A stretch of DNA of 64,000 nucleotides from an uncultured Croceitalea sp. (GTDB taxonomy: Bacteria > Bacteroidota > Bacteroidia > Flavobacteriales > Flavobacteriaceae): the NCBI GenBank assembly GCA_947503285.1, contig CANNDD010000004.1:62001-126000 (forward strand), given 5' to 3'. A program made the translations under genes and the position numbers. How positions within the stretch are numbered: position 1 is the first letter of the stretch; each line of letters opens with the position of its first letter. A model generated the notes under the pieces. The model was not told the DNA's origin and ran no database searches. It saw only the letters and a program-made list of their open reading frames with translations. Below, one piece after another: positions 8,864 through 16,886 of this stretch.

Positions 8864-10948
8864 ATGAGGTTGATTCAGTTTGTATTTCTTGTTTTTTCTA
8901 CTTTTCCATTTTTTGCTCAACAGCAACGTACCTTAGACTTTACCAATATTGATGTCGAGGTCTTTCCCATGCCTACTACAAAGCAAATTATAGGGAGAGG
9001 AGTATATTCTTTTAATTTAAATCAGAATACCGATTCGGTTTTTATTGATGCCATAGCAATGAATTTCATTGATATAACCCTAGATGATAAAAGAATAGAA
9101 CATACGAATGATGGAAAAAGATTAGGGTTTAAAGCACCTGATGAATTAGGCGAACATAAGCTTTATCTGTCTTATAGTTGTTCGCCTAAGCAAACTGTCT
9201 ATTTCACGGGTTGGGATGATAAGATTAAAGGAAATGAACAAATTTGGACCCAAGGTCAAGGCAAATACACAAGTCATTGGTTGCCCAGTTTTGATGATAT
9301 GACCGAGAAAATCGAGTTTGATTTAAGTATTATGGCCGATGTCGGACATACCGTGATTGCCAACGGTCAATTAGTATCTGCTGATAGTAGTTCATCCCAA
9401 CTTAAGAAATGGAAGTTTGATATGCAAAAGCCCATGAGCAGTTATTTAGCGGCTTTTATTGTCGGAAATTTTGATAAGAAAGTAATTAAATCCTCCTCTG
9501 GGGTTCCTATTGAACTGTATTATGAACCCAAAGACAGTTTGAAAGTAGAACCTACGTACCGCTATACCAAAGAAATCTTTGATTTTTTGGAAGGGGAAAT
9601 CGGTTTTTCCTATCCATGGCAAAATTACAAACAAGTACCCGTACAGGATTTTTTGTATGCGGGAATGGAAAACACGGCTTGTACTATCTTTTCCAATCAA
9701 TATATAATTGATTCAACTGCTTTTGTAGATAAGAATTATGTCAACGTCAACGCCCATGAACTTGCCCATCAATGGTTTGGTAATTTGGTTACCGAGGCAA
9801 GTGGCGACCATCATTGGCTGCATGAGGGTTTTGCGACATATTATGCCTATCTCGCAGAAAAGGAGCTATTCGGTAGTGAACATTTTTATTGGAAGTTATT
9901 TGACCTTGCCAGAACTTTACGGGATAGGTCAGAGCGGGGAGAAGGCGAGGCTTTAGTTGACCCAAAGTCCGATAGCCTTACTTTTTATGAAAAAGGGGCT
10001 TGGGCATTGGTCATGCTTAGAGAAATGATCGGAGACCCACATTTTAGACTGGCAATACGTACTTATTTGACGAAATATCAATTTTCAAATGCCACCGTTG
10101 ATGATATTATAGTTGAGATGGAATCCGCTTCGGGCATACAACTAGATCAATACCGAAAAACATGGTTGGAATCCGAGACATTTCCGTGGGAACAGACGAT
10201 AACTTATTTGGGCTCTAAATCGAAATCCCTCAAACTATTCAATGACATGCAGGTCCAAAATACGGACACTACCACATTTAATGAAAAAAAACTAATGTCG
10301 CTATGGAGCGATGAAATGCCCAAAGCATTCAAGCGTAATTTTTTATTTGAGTATGGACTTCGAATTTCAGATTCCAACTTGGTTACGATTATTGAAGATG
10401 AAAGCCTCGCGATTCGGCAAGCAATCGCCCTTACGATTCCTGAAGTGGGCATTGGTTTAAAAACAGCTTTCGAGCAAATGCTTATGGATGCCAGTTATGT
10501 GACCCAAGAAAGCGTTCTTTTCAAACTCTGGAGCGCATTTCCTGCCGATAGAAAGACCTATTTAGACAAACTTAATGGGGTTATAGGCCTACCCAATAAG
10601 AACGTTCGCTTATTGTGGTTGACTTTAGCCTTTTTAACACCAGACTATAACCCAGGGGAAAAACGAAGTTATTATGATGAGTTGAATGGGTATACCGATC
10701 TCAGCGAACATTTTGAGGTGCGGCAATTGGCTTTTCAATATCTTTATCGTATTAATGCCTTCAATGATGCTTCACTGTTAAGCCTTGTAAGGGCTTCGAC
10801 GCATGATGTCTGGCAATTTAAAAAGTCTTCTAGAAATTTAATTCGACAAATGGGCGAAAGTAGCGACTATAAAACACGACTGTTAGATATATCCGATTCT
10901 ATAACCATGAAGCAAAAAGATGCTTTGCTAAAACTATTGACACCATGA
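8864..10948 (+). CDS. secreted M1 family metallo-aminopeptidase
   Basis: Zinc aminopeptidase of the gluzincin M1 family, probably periplasmic, releasing N-terminal residues from peptides. ATG 8864 starts a signal peptide (MRLIQFVFLVFSTFPFFAQQ). The frame is open 57 bases further upstream to 8807, but that would overlap the recG start and spoil the signal peptide. Family motifs are the exopeptidase GMEN (267-270), zinc site HELAH (298-302) and the second Glu ligand in WLHEGF (E321). The length of 694 residues includes a helical C-terminal part. The stop overlaps the start of the patatin gene (ATGA, 10945-10948), so the two are translationally coupled. Confidence 0.93.
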   Translation: MRLIQFVFLVFSTFPFFAQQQRTLDFTNIDVEVFPMPTTKQIIGRGVYSFNLNQNTDSVFIDAIAMNFIDITLDDKRIEHTNDGKRLGFKAPDELGEHKLYLSYSCSPKQTVYFTGWDDKIKGNEQIWTQGQGKYTSHWLPSFDDMTEKIEFDLSIMADVGHTVIANGQLVSADSSSSQLKKWKFDMQKPMSSYLAAFIVGNFDKKVIKSSSGVPIELYYEPKDSLKVEPTYRYTKEIFDFLEGEIGFSYPWQNYKQVPVQDFLYAGMENTACTIFSNQYIIDSTAFVDKNYVNVNAHELAHQWFGNLVTEASGDHHWLHEGFATYYAYLAEKELFGSEHFYWKLFDLARTLRDRSERGEGEALVDPKSDSLTFYEKGAWALVMLREMIGDPHFRLAIRTYLTKYQFSNATVDDIIVEMESASGIQLDQYRKTWLESETFPWEQTITYLGSKSKSLKLFNDMQVQNTDTTTFNEKKLMSLWSDEMPKAFKRNFLFEYGLRISDSNLVTIIEDESLAIRQAIALTIPEVGIGLKTAFEQMLMDASYVTQESVLFKLWSAFPADRKTYLDKLNGVIGLPNKNVRLLWLTLAFLTPDYNPGEKRSYYDELNGYTDLSEHFEVRQLAFQYLYRINAFNDASLLSLVRASTHDVWQFKKSSRNLIRQMGESSDYKTRLLDISDSITMKQKDALLKLLTP

Positions 10949-11859
10949 GGGCGCTTGTGATTTCTGGAGGGGGCAGTAAAGGGGCTTTTGCTGGGGGTGT
11001 CGCCCAATTCCTTATTGAACAAGCTGGTCATAAGTACGATATTTTTATAGGCACCTCTACCGGAAGCCTGTTGATATCGCATTTGGCATTGAATAAGATT
11101 GATAAGATTCGGGATATTTATTCTTCGGTAAACCAAAGTAGTATTTTCAATAGTTGTCCATTTATGGTCAAGAAAAAACATGGTGTCGACATTATTTCAA
11201 TGAACCATTGGAAGATCATTAGAAATTTCATTAGGGGCAAACGAACATTCGGTGAAAGTGAGAACCTTCGTGATCTGATTTACGAAAGTATCACCCGTGA
11301 CGAGTTTGAAACGCTGAAAAACGGCCCGATTGATATTGTAGTAACGGTGTCGAACCTTTCCCTTAATCATGTGGAATACAAATCCATCAATGAGTGTACT
11401 TATGAAGAGTTCTGTGATTGGATATGGATCTCATCGAACTATACCCCATTTATGAGCTTGGCCAAAAAGAATGGTTGCGAATATGCCGATGGGGGATTAG
11501 GAAGTCTGGTGCCCATAGAAGAGGCCATACATCGGGGCGCAACGGAAGTGGATGTTGTGGTTTTGCGTACCGAGGTCACCTATTACAACCGAATGCCATC
11601 ACGAAATCCTTTTGAATTGCTGACCAATATGTTCAGTTTTGTTTTAGACCGCATTGAAAATCAAAACATCAGAATCGGTAAATTGGCCGCCACGCAGCAC
11701 GATGCCATAATCAACTTATATTATACGCCAGTGGTATTGACGACCAATTCATTGATATTCGATAAAGAAAAAATGACATTATGGTGGAAAAAGGGGTATT
11801 TGTACGCTAAAAACAAAAACGTGGAAAGCATGCCTATTGAACCGGAACTTCAGGAGTAG
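10945..11859 (+). CDS. patatin-like phospholipase family protein
   Basis: Predicted acyl hydrolase using a Ser-Asp dyad. The 304-residue protein starts MRALVISGGGSKGAFAGG, which contains the oxyanion-hole glycine loop. The nucleophile elbow is GTSTG (Ser38) and the catalytic Asp is in ADGGLG (D182). No signal peptide or membrane segment is visible, so it is probably cytoplasmic. The ATG overlaps the stop of the aminopeptidase gene by four bases, indicating one transcript, though a shared function is not evident. Natural substrate is unknown. Confidence 0.9.
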   Translation: MRALVISGGGSKGAFAGGVAQFLIEQAGHKYDIFIGTSTGSLLISHLALNKIDKIRDIYSSVNQSSIFNSCPFMVKKKHGVDIISMNHWKIIRNFIRGKRTFGESENLRDLIYESITRDEFETLKNGPIDIVVTVSNLSLNHVEYKSINECTYEEFCDWIWISSNYTPFMSLAKKNGCEYADGGLGSLVPIEEAIHRGATEVDVVVLRTEVTYYNRMPSRNPFELLTNMFSFVLDRIENQNIRIGKLAATQHDAIINLYYTPVVLTTNSLIFDKEKMTLWWKKGYLYAKNKNVESMPIEPELQE

Positions 11860-11865
11860 TAAATG

Positions 11866-11933
11866 CAAACTCAAGCTCAAGAGTCAAATTCAAGCTCAAG
11901 CTCAAGAGTCAAATACAAACTCAAACCCAAGAG
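11866..11933. repeat. short tandem repeat of CTCAAG-type hexamers
   Basis: The region is built from CAAACTCAAG and CTCAAG units. A 20-base string beginning CTCAAGCTCAAGAG occurs identically at 11870-11889 and 11895-11914 (period 25). It fills the gap between two convergent genes. A related array in opposite orientation lies at 62854-62910. No ORF is supported here. Confidence 0.8.
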
Positions 11934-12000
11934 TAAAGTTATAATTAAAAAACATCCGGTTTTTATACGTAAGAACGTTGGAAGTAGGAGTAGGGGTTTG

Positions 12001-12519
12001 TTACCATAAATCCCCAATCTCTTTTTTGACAAAAGATAGTGCTGTATTTGATGGCGATTGTTTGTCTATGGTTTGATTTAAGATATCTTCCCTTAGTTTA
12101 TCAGCGGAATCGGTTTCACTCATCGCTGCAGATCGAATAATCTGTATGGTAGCACTTTTGGCTGCTTTTATGATATTCCAACATTCATCCGTCATATATA
12201 TCTGTTGCGATAGGTTATGATCGAATTCATTCTCTACTTGTTTGATAAGCAGGTTCTCATATTTTGATTTATCCTGACCTTGCGGCGCAACACGAACGAC
12301 CAAATTATTAATTGAAATACGTTCTAAAAATAAAGCCATTCGTTCATAGGCCTGCAACCTGATTGGCAAGGTTTCTTTTTGGGAATCCTTATGTAACAAA
12401 AAGCGTCTTCGACCTTCTTCGTTTCTGGTATGTAACCTAAAAAAGTAGAAAGCGATAGCACCGGTAACTATAGAAGGTAATAAATAGGCAAACAATTGAA
12501 AAATTTGATCTCCGCTCAT
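12001..12519 (-). CDS. uncharacterised protein with N-terminal membrane anchor
   Basis: 172 residues. One transmembrane segment is evident near the N-terminus (LFAYLLPSIVTGAIAFYFF, about 8-26), followed by a basic stretch (HTRNEEGRRRF) and a mostly helical cytoplasmic domain containing LPIRLQAYERMALFLERI. The conserved-looking ERM/LERI core resembles a hypothetical family common in Flavobacteriia, but no function is known. It is 60 bases downstream of the coiled-coil protein gene and probably the last gene of the minus-strand set starting near 16760. Confidence 0.7.
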   Translation of the reverse strand: MSGDQIFQLFAYLLPSIVTGAIAFYFFRLHTRNEEGRRRFLLHKDSQKETLPIRLQAYERMALFLERISINNLVVRVAPQGQDKSKYENLLIKQVENEFDHNLSQQIYMTDECWNIIKAAKSATIQIIRSAAMSETDSADKLREDILNQTIDKQSPSNTALSFVKKEIGDLW

Positions 12520-12578
12520 CGTGTGTTTTGGTTTGGTGAATTTAGAACGTAGTTTTTTTTCGAAAAGTATGTTATCGA

Positions 12579-13346
12579 TTATTTGAATTCCTTTTTCACC
12601 ATTTCGTAAAATTCTCCATGGTCGGGTCCGATCTTTATATTGATTCCCTCTTTGAAATTACCATCCTTAACCACTGTATTTATTTTTTCAGGTTGTAGGC
12701 CATCCGTTTTAATAAGTTCATTGACGATAGCCGATGTTTGATTCAAAGTAATTTCAAACTCTCCAGTAATATTAAGGCCTTCTACGGTTATGGCCCTATT
12801 GGGGTATGTTTTGATGACTTCTGCTATTTTGGCGGTCCACGCAATCCCCGTTTCTGAAAGTTTTGATTCAGAATCGGAACCGAAAAGTTCTGCCAAGCTG
12901 TTTGAGATGACAACAACACCATTGCTAACACCCATTTTGGCCTCAGCACCCAAACTTTGTCTAATTTGGGTAAAAGTGGCTATCGCCAGGGAATCGTTTT
13001 TTGAGAACGTGTCGGTAATGACTTTTAATTGGTCTTCTTTCTTTTTTAAGCTGGTCAATGCGCTATTGACCGACGCGGTATTTTGTTTTGAAATCTTTGA
13101 GAAACTGGTCAGGTTTTGCAAGAGCGTCGCATTGGCATCCTTAAGGTCAAGATTCTCTTTGGCCAAAACTTCCGCTCTGGAATTTGAAGCGTTGATTTGA
13201 CGATTGGCCACTGATACCGAATCGTTCAATGCCGAAATAGTAGTTTCCAATTCGCTGATTTTGGCAATTAACTCGCTCTTTTTTTGTGCATGTAGCGAAA
13301 AAGCCATAAAAACCAATACAATAAGAAAAGTAGAAATTTTTGTCAT
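12579..13346 (-). CDS. secreted coiled-coil protein with OmpA-like C-terminal part
   Basis: 255 residues with a signal peptide (MTKISTFLIVLVFMAFSLHA, then QKK). Residues about 22-120 form a coiled coil rich in E, K, S and N (ISELETTISALNDSVSVANR). The C-terminal half (VVVISNSLAELFGSDSESKLSETG, later KTYPNRAITVEG) resembles a degenerate OmpA/MotB peptidoglycan-binding domain, and the usual NxxLSxxRA motif is not clear. It may act at the cell wall; this is an inference. It lies six bases downstream of the FMN enzyme gene. Confidence 0.7.
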   Translation of the reverse strand: MTKISTFLIVLVFMAFSLHAQKKSELIAKISELETTISALNDSVSVANRQINASNSRAEVLAKENLDLKDANATLLQNLTSFSKISKQNTASVNSALTSLKKKEDQLKVITDTFSKNDSLAIATFTQIRQSLGAEAKMGVSNGVVVISNSLAELFGSDSESKLSETGIAWTAKIAEVIKTYPNRAITVEGLNITGEFEITLNQTSAIVNELIKTDGLQPEKINTVVKDGNFKEGINIKIGPDHGEFYEMVKKEFK

Positions 13347-13352
13347 AGTTCA

Positions 13353-14912
13353 TTAATTGGGTTTACCACCTAAATAGATACAGTCGTGTAGTTCTTTCAT
13401 CGATTCAAAAGCAACTGGCGTCTTTTCATAGCCGTAAACGGTCTTTAAATCGCTGCTAAGGTAATCATCATCTACGTTAACTTGAATATCATTCATGGTA
13501 AATTGACAGGGATGTTGATAACCTGCGGCGTGGGTTACCTCAAGAAACTCTTTTTGAAAGGTTTTGAAATATTGCGCCAAACGATTTGATTTTAAGGAAA
13601 CATCAATACCGGCCTGTAGCCATTTACTTTGTGTAGCCACGCCCGCCGGACATCGATTCGTATGGCAAACCTGTGCTTGAATACAACCGATGCTCATCAT
13701 CGCCTCACGGGCTACATTAATGCAATCTACCCCCATTGCGAAAGCCATCGCGGCTTTTGCCGGAAAACCGAGTTTACCACTGCCAATAAAAACAACCCTA
13801 CCGCAAAGACCTTTATCTTGAAATAACTTGTAGATAGTTGCAAAGCCATAGACCCATGGTAGGGACACATGATCGGCAAAACTTGGGGGAGCGGCACCTG
13901 TACCACCCTCACCACCATCAATGGTGATGAAATCAGGGCCCTTACCCGTTTTCTTCATTAAATCGGTCAATTCATCCCATTGGTCCAATTTGCCGATTGC
14001 AGCTTTTATACCAACTGGAAGTCCTGTTTCGTTCGCAATACGTTCAATCAGTTGCAACAACTCAGGTATGGAATCAAACGCTTTATGTGTAGCAGGTGAA
14101 AGCACGTCTTTTCCAATCTCGACGCCTCTGATTTCCGCAATTTCCCTTGATATCTTCGATCCTGGTAAAACACCGCCCTTACCAGGTTTGGCGCCTTGCG
14201 AAAGCTTTATTTCAATAGCCTTTATACATGGATTTTCATCGACCAATATTTTCATCTTTTCAATTGAAAAGTTCCCATCTTTAGATCTTACCCCAAAATA
14301 ACCCGTACCAAAGTGAAAGACCACATCGCCCCCTTTTTTGTGATAAGGTGAAAGTCCGCCTTCTCCGGTATTATGATATGCCCCAGCCTTTGCAACCCCT
14401 TTGTTCATTGCTTCTACTGCCGCGGCTGACAGTGAACCAAAGCTCATCGCAGAAACATTGATTACGGAAGCAGGTCGAAAAGGTTTCTTTCGTTTATTAT
14501 AGGCTCCAATAACCTTTGCGCAAGCCAGAAAATAGGGATCTTCGAAGTTTGGATGCCCCTCTGATACCTGATATCCTATCATGGCATTTTTTACGAAAAT
14601 ATGCTGATGGGCATAAATATCACGGTCCGTACCAAAGCCTTCGTAATTATTTTCCTTCTTTGCCGATGCATATATCCAACCCCGTTCTATACGGTTGAAA
14701 GGGAGTTCTTCGCGATTGTTCGCAACAAAATATTGCCGCATTTCCGGACCAATACTTTCCAACCAGTAACGAAGGTGACCCACCACGGGGAAGTTATGGT
14801 TTATCGTATGTGACCGTTGCAAAAAAACATCCCTAATCGCTATGAGAAGTATGAAGGTTACGATCCATAGCCACCAAGGTACATTGCCTAGAAAATCAGT
14901 GAAATTTTCCAT
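13353..14912 (-). CDS. FMN-binding glutamate synthase family protein
   Basis: 519 residues. An N-terminal membrane segment (PWWLWIVTFILLIAIRDVF, about 11-30) precedes a TIM-barrel domain of the glutamate synthase central/FMN type: VSAMSFGSLSAAAVEAMNKG, YHNTGEGGLSPYH, IKLSQGAKPGKGG, TIDGGEGGTGAAP, and a Cys-containing region CIQAQVCHTNRCPAGVATQ that fits the 3Fe-4S site. These stand-alone proteins lack the amidotransferase and structural domains of GltB, so the true reaction and electron donor are unsettled. It is probably co-transcribed with the M20 gene upstream (19-base gap). Confidence 0.88.
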   Translation of the reverse strand: MENFTDFLGNVPWWLWIVTFILLIAIRDVFLQRSHTINHNFPVVGHLRYWLESIGPEMRQYFVANNREELPFNRIERGWIYASAKKENNYEGFGTDRDIYAHQHIFVKNAMIGYQVSEGHPNFEDPYFLACAKVIGAYNKRKKPFRPASVINVSAMSFGSLSAAAVEAMNKGVAKAGAYHNTGEGGLSPYHKKGGDVVFHFGTGYFGVRSKDGNFSIEKMKILVDENPCIKAIEIKLSQGAKPGKGGVLPGSKISREIAEIRGVEIGKDVLSPATHKAFDSIPELLQLIERIANETGLPVGIKAAIGKLDQWDELTDLMKKTGKGPDFITIDGGEGGTGAAPPSFADHVSLPWVYGFATIYKLFQDKGLCGRVVFIGSGKLGFPAKAAMAFAMGVDCINVAREAMMSIGCIQAQVCHTNRCPAGVATQSKWLQAGIDVSLKSNRLAQYFKTFQKEFLEVTHAAGYQHPCQFTMNDIQVNVDDDYLSSDLKTVYGYEKTPVAFESMKELHDCIYLGGKPN

Positions 14913-14931
14913 GTAGGTAATTCAATCTCAG

Positions 14932-16212
14932 CTATTGTCCATTACTTAGGTAATCCAATGTCAATTCGGTCATTGCTTTAACCCCCAACTGCATTCCGGC
15001 ATCATCAATAAGAAAATCAGGGGTATGATGTGGAAATGACTCGGTATTACCAGGTGTCATACCACCCAGAAAGAAAAAGAAACCGGGCACATCGCGTTGA
15101 AAATAAGAAAAGTCCTCAGCACCGGTAATGGCCTTTGCCGTAACAACATTAGTTTCGCCAGCTACCCTTTGCAAAGTGGGTAGCATCCGTGTGACTAAAG
15201 CAGGGTCATTATAAGTGATATCGGTGGCATCCTTTATTTCACAGGTTGCCGAACCTCCATAAGCCTTTGCAATGGTCTCGACCATTTCAACCATTCTTCT
15301 GTTGAGCTTATCTTTCATATCATAGTCCAAGGTGCGTATGGTACCTATCATTTCAGCACTTTCGGGTATAATGTTGAATCGCACGCCGCTCTTTATCTTA
15401 CCAACTGTAATCACCGCAGCTTCGTTGGTTAATTCCGTTTCACGACTGATAATGGTCTGTAAGCCATCAATAATTTTCGCACTGATCAAAATTGGGTCAA
15501 CTCCCGACCAAGGTTGTGAGCCATGACTTTGTTTCCCCTTTACCTTGATGGTAAAACTCTGTGCCGCGGCCATGGTGCCCCCTGACTTGTAGCGAATCAT
15601 CCCTACTGGGGTTTGTGAATTGATATGCAACCCGAAAATGGCATCAACATCGGGGCTCTTCAATACCCCTTCTTTGACCATCAATAACGCACCACCCTCT
15701 TCACCTGGTGGCGGACCTTCCTCAGCAGGTTGAAAAATGAACTTCACCGTACCATTGATCTTATCTTTATTCTTAGAGAGTACTTCGGCAACCCCCATAA
15801 GAATAGCGGTATGGGTATCATGTCCGCATGCGTGCATGACGCCAACCTTTTCCCCTAAAAACTCAGAGGTCACCGTTGACTTGAACGGTAAATCGTTTCT
15901 TTCAGTTACCGGTAATGCATCGATATCGGCGCGAAGGGCGACTACTTTGCCAGCTTTGTCCCCCTTTAAGACTCCAACGACACCTGTATGGGCAACACCC
16001 GTCTGTACTTCAATGCCTAGGGATTTGAGATGCTTTGCAATTTTCTCGGCGGTCTTGAATTCACGATTACCCAATTCAGGATTCTGATGGATATCATGCC
16101 GCCATTCAATGACCTTATCCTCTATTGCTGCATAATCTTTCTCAAGGTTCGGACCTTGGGCAAATAGCCCTGTGGTAAACAGACCTAGCGCTAATACTAC
16201 TACATATTTCAT
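14932..16212 (-). CDS. M20 family amidohydrolase (secreted)
   Basis: 426 residues with a signal peptide (MKYVVVLALGLFTTGLFAQ). Di-metal amidohydrolase/aminoacylase of the IAA-amino acid hydrolase and hippurate hydrolase group, removing acyl groups from N-acyl amino acids. Motifs are DIHQNPELGNREFKTA, metal ligands in HACGHDTHTAIL, the general base in PAEEGPP, and GAEDFSYF near the C-terminus. The lid domain spans about 215-330. The signal peptide implies a periplasmic site. It is preceded by the DsrE gene (11-base gap). Confidence 0.92.
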   Translation of the reverse strand: MKYVVVLALGLFTTGLFAQGPNLEKDYAAIEDKVIEWRHDIHQNPELGNREFKTAEKIAKHLKSLGIEVQTGVAHTGVVGVLKGDKAGKVVALRADIDALPVTERNDLPFKSTVTSEFLGEKVGVMHACGHDTHTAILMGVAEVLSKNKDKINGTVKFIFQPAEEGPPPGEEGGALLMVKEGVLKSPDVDAIFGLHINSQTPVGMIRYKSGGTMAAAQSFTIKVKGKQSHGSQPWSGVDPILISAKIIDGLQTIISRETELTNEAAVITVGKIKSGVRFNIIPESAEMIGTIRTLDYDMKDKLNRRMVEMVETIAKAYGGSATCEIKDATDITYNDPALVTRMLPTLQRVAGETNVVTAKAITGAEDFSYFQRDVPGFFFFLGGMTPGNTESFPHHTPDFLIDDAGMQLGVKAMTELTLDYLSNGQ

Positions 16213-16223
16213 AAGCTTTGGAT

Positions 16224-16760
16224 TTAAAATTTTATAAGACGATAACCGTCATTTTGAAGTTGGATCAAGGCTGTCATTGCAGATAGGGATAGTTGCACCC
16301 CTGGTATGGTTTCTTCAATAGGAAAATTTCTGGAAATTGAAGATTGTCCACAGAAAATGAATTCGACCCCGGCATCCATTAATTGGACTATCATTTCGGA
16401 ATTCGGATTTGCGACCCCGTACCTGTTTTTATAGGCTTCATTTGTACTAATATCTTTTGATGCTTTGTTATGTACCACTAAAGCCACTTTCATATTTTCT
16501 TTTGCGACCCCGTTCTGTGCGTGCATATTTAAAAAACGTGCGGCGGTCTCAATGCTCGCATTACGCTGGCCCAACTCTTCAGGGGTGTTCATAATATCAA
16601 AGACCACTTTGAATTCGGTATCTTCCTGTATTTGGTAATCAGTATTTTCAATTGTCCAAACCTTTCCAAAATCCTTGATAATAGGTCCGGTTTTTTTTTC
16701 TTGACCAAAGAGCATGGTGGAAATACCGGCGACTAAAATGAATGGTAGAAATCTTAACAT
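16224..16760 (-). CDS. DsrE family protein, exported
   Basis: 178 residues with a signal peptide (MLRFLPFILVAGISTMLFGQ). The body fits the DsrE/DsrF-like fold: KVVFDIMNTPEELGQRN, VALVVHNKASK, and FIFCGQSS with a single Cys at the place where sulfur-relay members keep the active Cys. Envelope members of this family are of unknown function, and sulfur transfer is only inferred. It appears to be the first gene of a five-gene minus-strand group ending at 12001. Confidence 0.8.
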   Translation of the reverse strand: MLRFLPFILVAGISTMLFGQEKKTGPIIKDFGKVWTIENTDYQIQEDTEFKVVFDIMNTPEELGQRNASIETAARFLNMHAQNGVAKENMKVALVVHNKASKDISTNEAYKNRYGVANPNSEMIVQLMDAGVEFIFCGQSSISRNFPIEETIPGVQLSLSAMTALIQLQNDGYRLIKF

Positions 16761-16886
16761 AAGGGATAAATATATTCAAAATCCGAAGAAATACAATTCA
16801 CTGTTTAAAAGTATTTGCCGCTTCGTTTTATCCATAGCATTAGATTAGCTACTTTCACATTTAGAGGAGTTCTAAAGTAAGTTTCG

